DNA from: an uncultured Burkholderiales bacterium
GTDB lineage: Bacteria > Pseudomonadota > Gammaproteobacteria > Burkholderiales > Burkholderiaceae_C
Assembly (NCBI GenBank): GCA_903953985.1
Contig: CAJBLW010000158.1
Location: forward strand, 1-16,360
Length of the DNA stretch: 16,360 nucleotides
Direction of reading: 5' to 3'
Below, piece after piece: positions 1 to 6,631 of the stretch (within the stretch, counting starts at the first letter, position 1; every line of letters starts with the position of its first letter). The position numbers were made by a program, and so were the translations under genes. The notes under the pieces are model-generated. The model searched no databases, was not told the origin of the DNA, and saw only the letters and a list, made by a program, of their open reading frames with translations.

Positions 1-816
1 ATCGGCCACGCGCTGGGTAACCACGCCGGCCTCGGTCCAGATGGTGGGCACAGGGTGATCGATGCCGGGCAAGCTCAGGTGCTCGACCTCGGTCATGGTT
101 TCGAGCTTTTCGGTGTTGATGACCGCGCTCTTCCAGGTCAGCGGGATGGCCCCGCCGGTGTACCCGGTGCCGCCGCCGCGCGGAATGATGGTCAGGCCCA
201 GGTCAATACAGCCTTTGACCAGCCCCGCCATTTCTTCTTCGGTGTCTGGCGTCAACACCACAAAAGGGTATTCCACGCGCCAGTCGGTGGCATCGGTCAC
301 ATGGCTGACCCGAGAGAGGCCGTCGAACTTGATGTTGTCCTTGGCCGTCAATCGCCCCAAGGTTTTTTGCACCTGGCTGCGCAGCTTGGCCATTCGGCCA
401 AAGCGCTCATTGAATTGCGTCACGGCTTGGGTGGCCATGGCCAGCAATTGGCCCACCAAAGCGTCGCGGGCGGCGTCCACACCTGGGGTGCGGCGCTTTT
501 GCACCTCGCCCAAGCGGTGCTGCAAGGCCTCGACCAGCAGTTTGCGTCGGGCCGGGTTGTCCAGAAGGTCATCTTGCAAATAAGGGTTGCGCTCGACCAC
601 CCAAATGTCGCCCAGCACTTCATACAACATCCGAGCAGATCGACCCGTACCGCGCTCTTGTCTCAGCTGGTTCAGCAAGTCCCAAGCCGACTCGCCCAGC
701 AAGCGAAGCACAATTTCGCGGTCTGAAAAGCTGGTGTAGTTGTAAGGAATTTCGCGCAAGCGTGGCGCATCGGCGTCGGCTTGCATCAAATGTTGGAGCG
801 TGGTGGGTGCATTCAT
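1..816 (-). CDS. FAD-linked oxidase (D-lactate/glycolate dehydrogenase-like, DUF3683-type), N-terminal part
   Basis: The first 272 codons of a minus-strand gene that continues beyond the left edge. The N-terminal ~110 residues (RLREIPYNYTSFSDREIV at about 19-36, then a charged helical segment) match what I recall of the DUF3683 region found at the front of very large (over 1,200 aa) Burkholderiales FAD/FMN oxidoreductases; this identification is from memory. The FAD-binding domain of the PCMH/FAD_binding_4 type begins near residue 180 and shows the glycine-rich pyrophosphate loop IIPRGGGTGYTGG at 210-222. The family oxidises 2-hydroxyacids and normally carries a C-terminal FAD-oxidase lid and iron-sulfur domains, which lie outside the window. 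The ATG at 816 was chosen because family-like sequence begins just after it; an in-frame stop lies further upstream, and no clear Shine-Dalgarno is visible. Substrate is unknown. Divergent from ugpB. Confidence 0.85.
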   Translation of the reverse strand, partial: MNAPTTLQHLMQADADAPRLREIPYNYTSFSDREIVLRLLGESAWDLLNQLRQERGTGRSARMLYEVLGDIWVVERNPYLQDDLLDNPARRKLLVEALQHRLGEVQKRRTPGVDAARDALVGQLLAMATQAVTQFNERFGRMAKLRSQVQKTLGRLTAKDNIKFDGLSRVSHVTDATDWRVEYPFVVLTPDTEEEMAGLVKGCIDLGLTIIPRGGGTGYTGGAIPLTWKSAVINTEKLETMTEVEHLSLPGIDHPVPTIWTEAGVVTQRVAD

Positions 817-1096
817 GGGTTTGGCGCAGTCAAAGGCGTCGCTGATGACGCTGTCAGCCAGACCCGAAAAGGTATCAAAGCGGCTGAGGCTGAATGTTAC
901 CGCAGTGATACAAACACGCGCCGAAGGTGGGGGCACCTGTCAAACAGGGGGTTGGACTCATGGAAAGCCCGGGTTGTCACAATGCTTTCATGCCGTTTTA
1001 ATACTTACGTCATCTTCAAAAGGCACAGTCCGTACGAGTTTATGATCATTTGACAGCTCGGATTTCACGTTCATTGCCACTTTTACAGGACCCACC
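817..1096. promoter_or_regulatory. Divergent intergenic control region, FAD oxidase / ugpB
   Basis: A 280-bp gap between two divergently transcribed genes, the longest non-coding stretch in the window. The right half is AT-richer than its surroundings and holds a Pho-box-like element (974-991), a perfect TTGACA hexamer (1050-1055) lacking a good -10 at normal distance, and the ugpB ribosome site AGGA (1087-1090) six bases before the ATG. An isolated CTGTCAA half-site lies at 937-943. The short reading frames here have no recognisable family and are taken as chance. The promoter of the minus-strand oxidase was not identified. Confidence 0.6.
974..991 (+). promoter_or_regulatory. Putative Pho box (PhoB site) upstream of ugpB
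   Basis: Two direct heptamers, TTGTCAC and CTTTCAT, are separated by exactly four bases (aatg), the architecture of the enterobacterial Pho box (CTGTCAT-N4-CTGTCAT). They match the consensus at 5 of 7 and 6 of 7 positions. A -10-like AT-rich stretch (TTTTAATACTTA, 996-1007) follows, with hexamer TACTTA at 1002-1007 ten bases beyond the box, about where PhoB-activated promoters place it. In E. coli the ugp operon belongs to the Pho regulon, so context agrees. Site function is inferred. Confidence 0.55.
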
Positions 1097-2401
1097 ATGA
1101 AACTCAAACTCACACTGTCCGCCCTGACTCTGGGTCTGGCCAGCTTGTCCGCCCAAGCCCAAACCGAAGTCCAGTGGTGGCACTCCATGGGCGGCGCCCT
1201 CGGCGAGTGGGTCAACGACCTGGCCAAAGACTTCAACAACAGCCAAAAAGATTACAAACTCGTGCCCACCTTCAAGGGCAGCTACGACGAGTCCATGACC
1301 GCCGCCATCGCCGCCTTCCGAGCAGGCAATGCCCCGCACATACTGCAGGTGTTCGAAGTAGGCACCGCCACCATGATGGCCAGCAAGGGTGCCATCGTGC
1401 CCGTGGGCGAGGTCATGAAAAAAGCCGGCGTCACTTTTGACGCCAACGCCTACGTGCCTGCCGTGGCCGGTTATTACACCGCCCCCAACGGCCAGATGCT
1501 AAGCTTCCCGTTCAACAGCTCGACAACGGTCTTCCACTACAACAAAGACGCCTTCAAGGCCGCCGGTCTGGACCCAGAAAAACCACCAAAAACCTGGCCC
1601 GAAGTGGCGTTGGCTGCTGGCAAGCTCAAGGCCTCGGGACATAAATGCCCCTTCACCACCAGCTGGGTGAGCTGGACCCAGCTCGAAAGCTTCTCGGCCT
1701 GGCACAACACCGAGTTCGCCACCAAGGGCAACGGTATGCGCGGCATCGACGCCCGCCTGAATTTCAACAGCCCCTTGCATGTGCGCCACATTGAGAACCT
1801 GGCCAACATGGCCAAAACCGGCTTGTTCGTCTACAAGGGCCGAGGCAATGCGGCCGATGCGGTATTTGTGTCAGGCGAGTGCGCCATGACCACCGGTTCG
1901 TCTGCGCTGTACGGCAACATCAAGCGCAACGCCAAATTCGCCGGTGGCATCAGCACCTTGCCTTACTACCCCGATGTGGCGGGCGCGCCCCAGAACACCG
2001 TCATTGGCGGCGCCAGCCTGTGGGTCATGTCGGGCAAGAAGGACAATGAATACAAGGGCGTGGCCCAGTTCTTTGCCCACCTGTCCAAAGCCGAGGAAGC
2101 AGCCAAGAGCCACCAGCGCACCGGCTACTTGCCGCTGACCAAGGCGTCTTATGAAATGACCGAAAAATCGGGCTTCTACAAACAAAACCCTGGCACGGAC
2201 GTCTCCGTTGATCAAATGATCCGCAAGACCACTGAAAAGTCGCGTGGCATCCGCTTGGGCAACTTTGTGCAGATCCGCACCATCAACGACGAAGAGCTCG
2301 AACAGGTCTGGGCCGGTAAAAAAGAGCCCAAAGAAGCGCTGGATGCCGCTGTCAAACGTGGCAACGAGCAACTCGAGCGCTTCCAAAAAGCCAACAAGTG
2401 A
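1097..2401 (+). CDS. ugpB: sn-glycerol-3-phosphate ABC transporter, periplasmic substrate-binding protein
   Basis: Captures sn-glycerol-3-phosphate (and, in E. coli, glycerophosphocholine) in the periplasm and delivers it to the UgpAE permease. The 434-residue product is close to E. coli UgpB (438). It opens with a Sec signal peptide (MKLKLTLSALTLGLASLSAQAQ; cleavage expected after an AQA motif near 20-22), followed by the family start TEVQWWHSMGGALGEWVN. An aromatic segment TSWVSWTQLES (~190-200) and Gly/Ser-rich SGECAMTTGSSALYG (~258-272) fit a cluster-B extracellular solute-binding protein. The ATG is preceded by AGGA at six bases' spacing. It is the first gene of ugpBAECQ, behind a putative Pho box, and is followed by a terminator-like hairpin before ugpA, which would favour excess binding protein over permease. 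Confidence 0.95.
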   Translation: MKLKLTLSALTLGLASLSAQAQTEVQWWHSMGGALGEWVNDLAKDFNNSQKDYKLVPTFKGSYDESMTAAIAAFRAGNAPHILQVFEVGTATMMASKGAIVPVGEVMKKAGVTFDANAYVPAVAGYYTAPNGQMLSFPFNSSTTVFHYNKDAFKAAGLDPEKPPKTWPEVALAAGKLKASGHKCPFTTSWVSWTQLESFSAWHNTEFATKGNGMRGIDARLNFNSPLHVRHIENLANMAKTGLFVYKGRGNAADAVFVSGECAMTTGSSALYGNIKRNAKFAGGISTLPYYPDVAGAPQNTVIGGASLWVMSGKKDNEYKGVAQFFAHLSKAEEAAKSHQRTGYLPLTKASYEMTEKSGFYKQNPGTDVSVDQMIRKTTEKSRGIRLGNFVQIRTINDEELEQVWAGKKEPKEALDAAVKRGNEQLERFQKANK

Positions 2402-2438
2402 ACCGGCGTCCCGGGCCATCTGCTCGGGTCTTGTCTTG

Positions 2439-2475
2439 AAAGCAGGGGCCACGCGCCCCTGCTTTTTGTTCTTTT
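2439..2475 (+). terminator. Terminator-like hairpin between ugpB and ugpA
   Basis: A perfect 9-bp stem (AGCAGGGGC, 2441-2449, with GCCCCTGCT, 2455-2463) closes a five-base loop; two more A-T pairs extend it to 11 bp. It runs straight into a T-rich tail (TTTTGTTCTTTT). This is the form of an intrinsic terminator, but it lies inside an operon, 38 bases after the ugpB stop and 24 bases before the preferred ugpA ATG. Partial read-through, or 3' end protection of a ugpB-only mRNA, is therefore more likely than full termination. Confidence 0.8.
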
Positions 2476-2499
2476 GTGGCTCGCCTAAACTCTGCCCTT

Positions 2500-3381
2500 A
2501 TGGAAAAACGCGTTCGCTTTCAGTCCCGCTGGTTGCCCTGGTTGCTGGTGGCGCCCCAAATGGCCATCGTGCTGGTGTTCTTTTTCTGGCCCGCCGGCCA
2601 GGCGCTTTACCAAAGCGTGTTGTCGCAGGACGCTTTTGGCATCAGCACCGAATTTGTCGGCATGGAGAATTTTGAGCGGCTGTTTGCTGACAGCACCTAC
2701 CTCGAATCCTTCAAAACCACAGCTGTTTTTTCTTTGCTGGTGGCCGTTTCCGGCCTGGTCATTTCGCTCTTGCTGGCCGTCATGGCCGACCGCGTGCTCA
2801 AAGGCGCCGCCATTTACAAAACCTTGCTCATTTGGCCTTACGCCGTGGCTCCGGTGGTGGCGGGCGTACTGTGGCTGTTCATGTTCGCATCGCCCATGGG
2901 CGTGATCGCCTTTTACCTGCGCTCGGTGGGTATCGAATGGAACCACCTGCTCGATTCGGGCCATGCAATGACCTTGATCGTGGTGGCTGCCGTGTGGAAG
3001 CAAATTTCCTACAACTTCCTGTTCTTTTTGGCCGGACTGCAGTCCATCCCCAAATCGCTGCTGGAGGCGGCGGCCATCGACGGGGCCAGCCCTTGGCACC
3101 GCTTTTGGACCATCGTGTTCCCGCTCTTGTCGCCCACCACGTTTTTCCTCTTGGTCATCAACGTGGTTTACGCCTTTTTTGACACCTTCGGCATCATCGA
3201 CGCCACCACCCAGGGCGGGCCCGGCAAGGACACCGCCATCCTGGTCTATAAGGTCTATTACGATGGCTTCAAGGCGCTGGACATGGGTGGCTCGGCCGCG
3301 CAATCGGTGATCCTGATGTTGATCGTGGTGGCGCTGACGGTGGTGCAGTTCCGTTTTGTCGAGAAAAAAGTCCAGTACTGA
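2500..3381 (+). CDS. ugpA: sn-glycerol-3-phosphate ABC transporter permease UgpA
   Basis: Inner-membrane permease that pairs with UgpE to form the import channel. The 293 residues match E. coli UgpA (295) along the whole length as I recall it: FQSRWLPWLLVAPQ at 7-20, an FVGMENFERLF segment near 52-62, then six predicted membrane helices. The cytoplasmic EAA coupling loop LLEAAAIDGASPWHRFW at 187-203 contacts the ATPase. The end VVQFRFVEKKVQY is family-typical. The ATG at 2500 is preferred over an in-frame GTG at 2476, because the latter would add eight residues not expected in the family and lies against the hairpin tail. Neither start has a good Shine-Dalgarno. Nine bases separate its stop from ugpE. 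Confidence 0.93.
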   Translation: MEKRVRFQSRWLPWLLVAPQMAIVLVFFFWPAGQALYQSVLSQDAFGISTEFVGMENFERLFADSTYLESFKTTAVFSLLVAVSGLVISLLLAVMADRVLKGAAIYKTLLIWPYAVAPVVAGVLWLFMFASPMGVIAFYLRSVGIEWNHLLDSGHAMTLIVVAAVWKQISYNFLFFLAGLQSIPKSLLEAAAIDGASPWHRFWTIVFPLLSPTTFFLLVINVVYAFFDTFGIIDATTQGGPGKDTAILVYKVYYDGFKALDMGGSAAQSVILMLIVVALTVVQFRFVEKKVQY

Positions 3382-3390
3382 GTCCGCCCC

Positions 3391-4245
3391 ATGATTGAAA
3401 AACGCCCTGGCCTCACGGTCCTGTCCCACCTGGTGCTGATTCTGGGGGTGATGATCGTGGCCTTCCCGCTGTACCTGACTTTTGTGGCCTCGACCCAAAG
3501 CGCCACTGAGATCGCCCAGTCGGTGCCCATGTCCATGTGGCCCGGCAGCCACGCCCTAGAGACCTACAAAACCGCCTTGTTTGGCGGCGAAACCAGTGCT
3601 GGCAGTCGGATCCCGGCAGCCGCTCCCATGATGTGGGTCAGCCTGGTCAGTGCGCTGGTCATTGCCATTGGCAAGATCGCCATCTCTTTGCTCTCGGCTT
3701 TTGCCATTGTGTATTTCCGCTTCCCGCTGCGCAACCTGGTGTTCTGGATGATCTTTGTCACCCTGATGCTGCCGGTCGAAGTGCGCATCGGCCCGACCTA
3801 CGAGGTGGTCTCCAACCTGGGCATGCTCAACAGCTACGCGGGTCTGACGGTGCCGCTGATCGCCTCGGCCACAGCCACGTTTTTGTTTCGGCAGTTTTTC
3901 CTGACGGTTCCAGACGAATTGGTAGAAGCCGCCCGCATGGACGGCGCGGGGCCGATGCGCTTTTTCATCGATATCCTGCTGCCGCTGACACGCACATCAA
4001 TCGCCGCCCTGTTCGTGATCCAGTTCATCTATGGCTGGAACCAATACCTGTGGCCACTCTTGGTGACCACAAACGAAGACATGTACCCAGTGGTCATGGG
4101 CATCAAGCGCCTGATCGCAGGAGAGGCCTATACCGAATGGAACGTGGTCATGGCCACCGCCATTTTGGCCATGCTGCCCCCGGCCCTGGTCGTGATCCTG
4201 ATGCAAAAATGGTTCGTCAAGGGCCTGGTTGATACGGAAAAATAA
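3391..4245 (+). CDS. ugpE: sn-glycerol-3-phosphate ABC transporter permease UgpE
   Basis: Second permease subunit, 284 residues (E. coli UgpE 281). Hydrophobic segments lie near 12-32, 82-106, 115-130, 150-170, 200-218 and 255-275, as expected for a six-helix MalG-type importer. The EAA loop is ELVEAARMDGAGPMRFFIDILLP at about 176-198, with the conserved EAA...G spacing. The C-terminus MQKWFVKGLVDTEK contains the KG(L)V signature common to MalG-like permeases. The start follows the ugpA stop by nine bases, with no clear Shine-Dalgarno, so translational coupling is plausible. Downstream, 162 bases of repeat separate it from ugpC, the only long gap among the four ugpAECQ genes. Confidence 0.94.
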   Translation: MIEKRPGLTVLSHLVLILGVMIVAFPLYLTFVASTQSATEIAQSVPMSMWPGSHALETYKTALFGGETSAGSRIPAAAPMMWVSLVSALVIAIGKIAISLLSAFAIVYFRFPLRNLVFWMIFVTLMLPVEVRIGPTYEVVSNLGMLNSYAGLTVPLIASATATFLFRQFFLTVPDELVEAARMDGAGPMRFFIDILLPLTRTSIAALFVIQFIYGWNQYLWPLLVTTNEDMYPVVMGIKRLIAGEAYTEWNVVMATAILAMLPPALVVILMQKWFVKGLVDTEK

Positions 4246-4398
4246 TAACCCCGGGGACAGACCGCTGCGAAGCGGCGCTATGTCCTCGTCGAATTAACGA
4301 GCCGGGGACAGACTGCTGCGAAGCGGCGCTCTGTCCTCGTCAAATCAATAACCCGGAGACAGACCCATTTGAAGCGTTGCTCTGTCCCCGTCTGATCA
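4246..4398 (+). repeat. Three tandem 51-bp imperfect repeats with hairpin potential
   Basis: Three consecutive units share a strict 51-bp period: the GGGGACAG-type block starts at 4253, 4304 and 4355, and TGTCCTCGTC/TGTCCCCGTC starts at 4281, 4332 and 4383. Units 1 and 2 are nearly identical; unit 3 has diverged in the middle. In unit 1 the outer arms CGGGGACA and TGTCCTCG can pair (one G-U), and inside them CCGCT-GCGA-AGCGG forms a second stem with a GNRA-type loop. Such GGGGACAG...CTGTCCCC inverted repeats recall REP elements mobilised by RAYT transposases; that is from memory and no transposase gene is in the window. The array fills nearly the whole ugpE-ugpC gap and could affect mRNA stability or ugpC expression. 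Confidence 0.85.
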
Positions 4399-4407
4399 AA
4401 ACAAGAT

Positions 4408-5427
4408 ATGGCTTCCATCACCCTCTCTCACATCCTCAAAACCTACGGCGCGGGCGACAAAGCCAACACCGTCATCCACGACCTGAGCGCTGAGATCGCG
4501 CACGGGGAATTTGTCGTCATCGTCGGGCCTTCTGGCTGCGGCAAATCCACCTTGCTGCGCATGGTGGCGGGCCTCGAAGACATCTCGGGCGGCACCATCT
4601 CGATTGGTGAACGTGTCGTCAACGACCTGGAGCCCGCCGAACGCGACATCGCCATGGTGTTTCAGAACTATGCGCTTTACCCGCACATGAGCGTGTTCGA
4701 CAACATGGCCTACGGCCTGAAAATCGCCAAAGTGCCGGTGGCCGAGATCAAAACCCGAGTGGACAAGGCCGCAGCGATTTTGGAGTTGTCCGAGCTGCTG
4801 CAGCGCAAGCCGCGTGAGCTGTCCGGTGGCCAGCGCCAGCGCGTGGCCATGGGCCGCGCCATCGTGCGCCAGCCACAGGTGTTCTTGTTCGACGAACCCC
4901 TCTCCAACCTGGACGCCAAGCTGCGTGCCCAGACGCGGCTGGAAATTCAAAAACTGCACCGCGAATTGGGGATCACCAGCCTTTTTGTGACGCACGACCA
5001 GGTCGAAGCCATGACCCTGGCCCAACGCATGATCGTCATGAACGGTGGTCACATGGAGCAGTTCGGCACGCCCGAAGAGGTCTACAACCGCCCCGCCAGC
5101 ACCTTTGTGGCCAGCTTCATCGGCTCACCGCCCATGAACCTGCTGCAGCACGCACCGGGCACGCCTGAGGGGCAAATTCTGGGCATCCGCCCTGAGCACT
5201 TGGACATCACGCCTGAAATCGAAAACGGTGGCTGGACACTGACAGTGGACACCGTGGAATTGCTGGGCGCCGAACGCCTGGTGCACGCCCGCCTGGGCCA
5301 AGAATCGCTGACCCTGCGGCTGGACGAATCAGTGCCCGCGCCTCAACCGGGCAGCACCTTCCACGCCACGCCACGCGCCGACCGGCTGCACTGGTTTGAC
5401 ACAGCTTCTCAAAAACGCATCGCCTGA
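4408..5427 (+). CDS. ugpC: sn-glycerol-3-phosphate import ATP-binding protein UgpC
   Basis: Cytoplasmic ATPase that powers the UgpAE permease, 339 residues (E. coli 356). All ABC motifs are present: Walker A GPSGCGKST at 40-48, Q-loop FQNYALYPHMSV around Q86, signature LSGGQRQRVAMGRA at 138-151, Walker B VFLFDEP at 158-164, D-loop SNLDAK, and H-loop THDQ with H196. The C-terminal ~100 residues form the MalK/UgpC-type regulatory TOBE region (ILGIRPEHLDITPE). Such ATPases can serve more than one sugar or polyol importer, but the position inside ugpBAECQ makes UgpC the natural name. The ATG at 4408 starts the family sequence directly; no strong Shine-Dalgarno is seen after the repeat array. Confidence 0.94.
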   Translation: MASITLSHILKTYGAGDKANTVIHDLSAEIAHGEFVVIVGPSGCGKSTLLRMVAGLEDISGGTISIGERVVNDLEPAERDIAMVFQNYALYPHMSVFDNMAYGLKIAKVPVAEIKTRVDKAAAILELSELLQRKPRELSGGQRQRVAMGRAIVRQPQVFLFDEPLSNLDAKLRAQTRLEIQKLHRELGITSLFVTHDQVEAMTLAQRMIVMNGGHMEQFGTPEEVYNRPASTFVASFIGSPPMNLLQHAPGTPEGQILGIRPEHLDITPEIENGGWTLTVDTVELLGAERLVHARLGQESLTLRLDESVPAPQPGSTFHATPRADRLHWFDTASQKRIA

Positions 5428-5435
5428 TAAGCACC

Positions 5436-6170
5436 ATGAAGCATTGGCCCTACCCGCGCTGGATCGCCCACCGAGGCGCCGGCAAGATCGCCCCGGAAAA
5501 CACCCTGGCCGCCTTCAGATTGGGTGCTGAGCACGGCTTTCGCATGTTCGAATGCGATGCCAAGCTCAGTGCTGACGGCGTGGTGTTCTTGATGCACGAC
5601 GCCACGCTGGAGCGGACCACCAACGGCAACGGCATTGGCGGCGACCTGCCCTGGCCCGCCCTGTCGCAACTGGACGCAGGCAGCTGGCATTCACGGGCTT
5701 TTGCGGGCGAGCCCTTGCCCACGCTCGACGCCTTGGCCCGGTTTTGTCTGGCGAACCGCTTCCAGCTGAACATCGAAATCAAGCCCACGCCGGGCACCGA
5801 AGCTGCGACTGGCGGCGCAGTGGCGCGTCTGGCAGCCCGTCTTTGGGCAGGGGCAGAAATCCCCCCGCTGCTGACTTCCTTCCAACCCACGGCCCTGGCC
5901 GCCGCTCAGCAAACAGCCCCCGAATTGCCGCGTGGCTTGCTCGTGGATACGCTGTGGGACGGCTGGTTGGAAAAAGCTCAGACGCTGCACTGCTGCACCG
6001 TGGTGGCCAACTACACGCTGTGGGACAGAGCCACCGTGGCACGCGTGCACAGTGCGGGCATGAAGTGTCTGAGCTACACCGTTAACGACGACTGGGCCGC
6101 CCAGCACCTGCTGGCCTTGGGCACCGACGGCATCATCACCGACCGGGTGGATTTGTTCAGTCCGATTTGA
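5436..6170 (+). CDS. ugpQ: Glycerophosphodiester phosphodiesterase, cytoplasmic UgpQ
   Basis: Hydrolyses glycerophosphodiesters taken up by the Ugp system to glycerol-3-phosphate plus an alcohol. The 244 residues align well with E. coli UgpQ (247) as I recall it: WIAHRGAGKIAPENTLAAF at 9-27 supplies catalytic His12-Arg13 and Glu21; FECDAKLSADG with Glu39 and Asp41 and FLMHDATLERT with His54-Asp55 complete the metal and acid-base site. INIEIKPTPGT (~110-120) and YTVND (~210-214) are also family features. There is no signal peptide, so it acts in the cytoplasm, unlike GlpQ. It starts eight bases after the ugpC stop and ends the operon. No good intrinsic terminator was found before the convergent small gene. 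Confidence 0.94.
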   Translation: MKHWPYPRWIAHRGAGKIAPENTLAAFRLGAEHGFRMFECDAKLSADGVVFLMHDATLERTTNGNGIGGDLPWPALSQLDAGSWHSRAFAGEPLPTLDALARFCLANRFQLNIEIKPTPGTEAATGGAVARLAARLWAGAEIPPLLTSFQPTALAAAQQTAPELPRGLLVDTLWDGWLEKAQTLHCCTVVANYTLWDRATVARVHSAGMKCLSYTVNDDWAAQHLLALGTDGIITDRVDLFSPI

Positions 6171-6219
6171 AAATGGGGTCAACTTGCCCCTGACCGAAAG
6201 TCATCTCATACTGACGCCA

Positions 6220-6495
6220 TTACTGACTGGCCCAACCCCGCTGCATGAGCCACTCGGCCGTGGCGGCCACCAGCAGCAGGGCAATGTAGGTACTCATCTT
6301 GCCATCCTGGCCGTGCAGCCATAGCCCGGCTATCAGCACGGTCAGCCCGATCAGGGCATGCACCCCCATACGGCGACCCAGGCGGGTCCGACCCGGCCCC
6401 ATAACCCAGCGCCCAGCCAAAGGCATGAAGATCGCCAAGGCCAAAGCGGGCAGGACAAAATTGAACAGGTGCAATCCCAATTGCCAAAACGTCAT
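6220..6495 (-). CDS. Small predicted membrane protein of unknown function
   Basis: A 91-residue product; I do not recognise a named family. Three hydrophobic segments are visible: about 6-26 (GLHLFNFVLPALALAIFMPL), 43-61 and 67-84. They are separated by a basic loop (GRTRLGRRM, 35-43) and a short polar hairpin (HGQDGKM, 61-67). This suggests a three-helix inner-membrane protein with positive charges on the first loop. The ATG at 6495 was chosen over an in-frame ATG at 6558 because it has GGAG nine bases upstream and starts just ahead of the first membrane segment. It is divergent from hemA and convergent with ugpQ. Coding status is supported by the ribosome site and coherent hydrophobicity; the function is open. 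Confidence 0.7.
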   Translation of the reverse strand: MTFWQLGLHLFNFVLPALALAIFMPLAGRWVMGPGRTRLGRRMGVHALIGLTVLIAGLWLHGQDGKMSTYIALLLVAATAEWLMQRGWASQ

Positions 6496-6591
6496 GAAGT
6501 CTCGCTCCGGTTGTTCCGAGCACGCCCTCAAGGTGTGCCACATCCTGAAATTGTGCATGCAAAACCACGTTCACTGGCCTCACTTGTGTTG

Positions 6592-6609
6592 TGTCAATAG
6601 AGGTTGACA
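6592..6609. promoter_or_regulatory. Operator-like inverted repeat upstream of hemA
   Basis: TGTCAA (6592-6597) and TTGACA (6604-6609) are perfect inverted hexamers around six bases. They lie in the 118-136-bp divergent gap between the small membrane gene and hemA, nine bases before a consensus TATAAT at 6619-6624. The layout suits binding of a dimeric regulator overlapping the hemA promoter. The right arm also reads as a -35 hexamer, but its distance to TATAAT is far too short for a standard promoter. Confidence 0.4.
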
Positions 6610-6618
6610 GCCCATGCC

Positions 6619-6624
6619 TATAAT
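6619..6624 (+). promoter_or_regulatory. Consensus -10 hexamer directly upstream of hemA
   Basis: A perfect TATAAT sits seven bases before the preferred hemA ATG (6632), with TG two bases upstream of it (close to an extended -10). No good -35 hexamer lies 16-18 bases upstream. If active, transcription would begin at or within a base or two of the ATG. Confidence 0.4.
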
Positions 6625-6631
6625 GACTTGC

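Noticed and set aside
781..1053. Small reading frames in the ugpB upstream region as genes
   Set aside because: No ribosome site or family resemblance, one overlaps the oxidase start region, and the region has clear regulatory content.
1050..1078. TTGACA upstream of ugpB as a constitutive promoter
   Set aside because: No acceptable -10 hexamer lies 16-18 bases downstream; best candidates match at only about half the positions.
2485..3552. A 355-residue minus-strand open frame opposite ugpA
   Set aside because: Antisense to a certain membrane-protein gene; extreme His/Gln/Asp/Gly richness marks it as a shadow.
4246..4398. Short CRISPR-like array
   Set aside because: The 51-bp units abut directly with no unique spacers, have diverged internally, and no cas gene is nearby; tandem hairpin repeats fit better.
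6604..6624. TTGACA...TATAAT as a standard sigma-70 promoter for hemA
   Set aside because: Both hexamers are perfect but only nine bases apart, far short of 16-18; TTGACA is better read as one arm of the palindrome.
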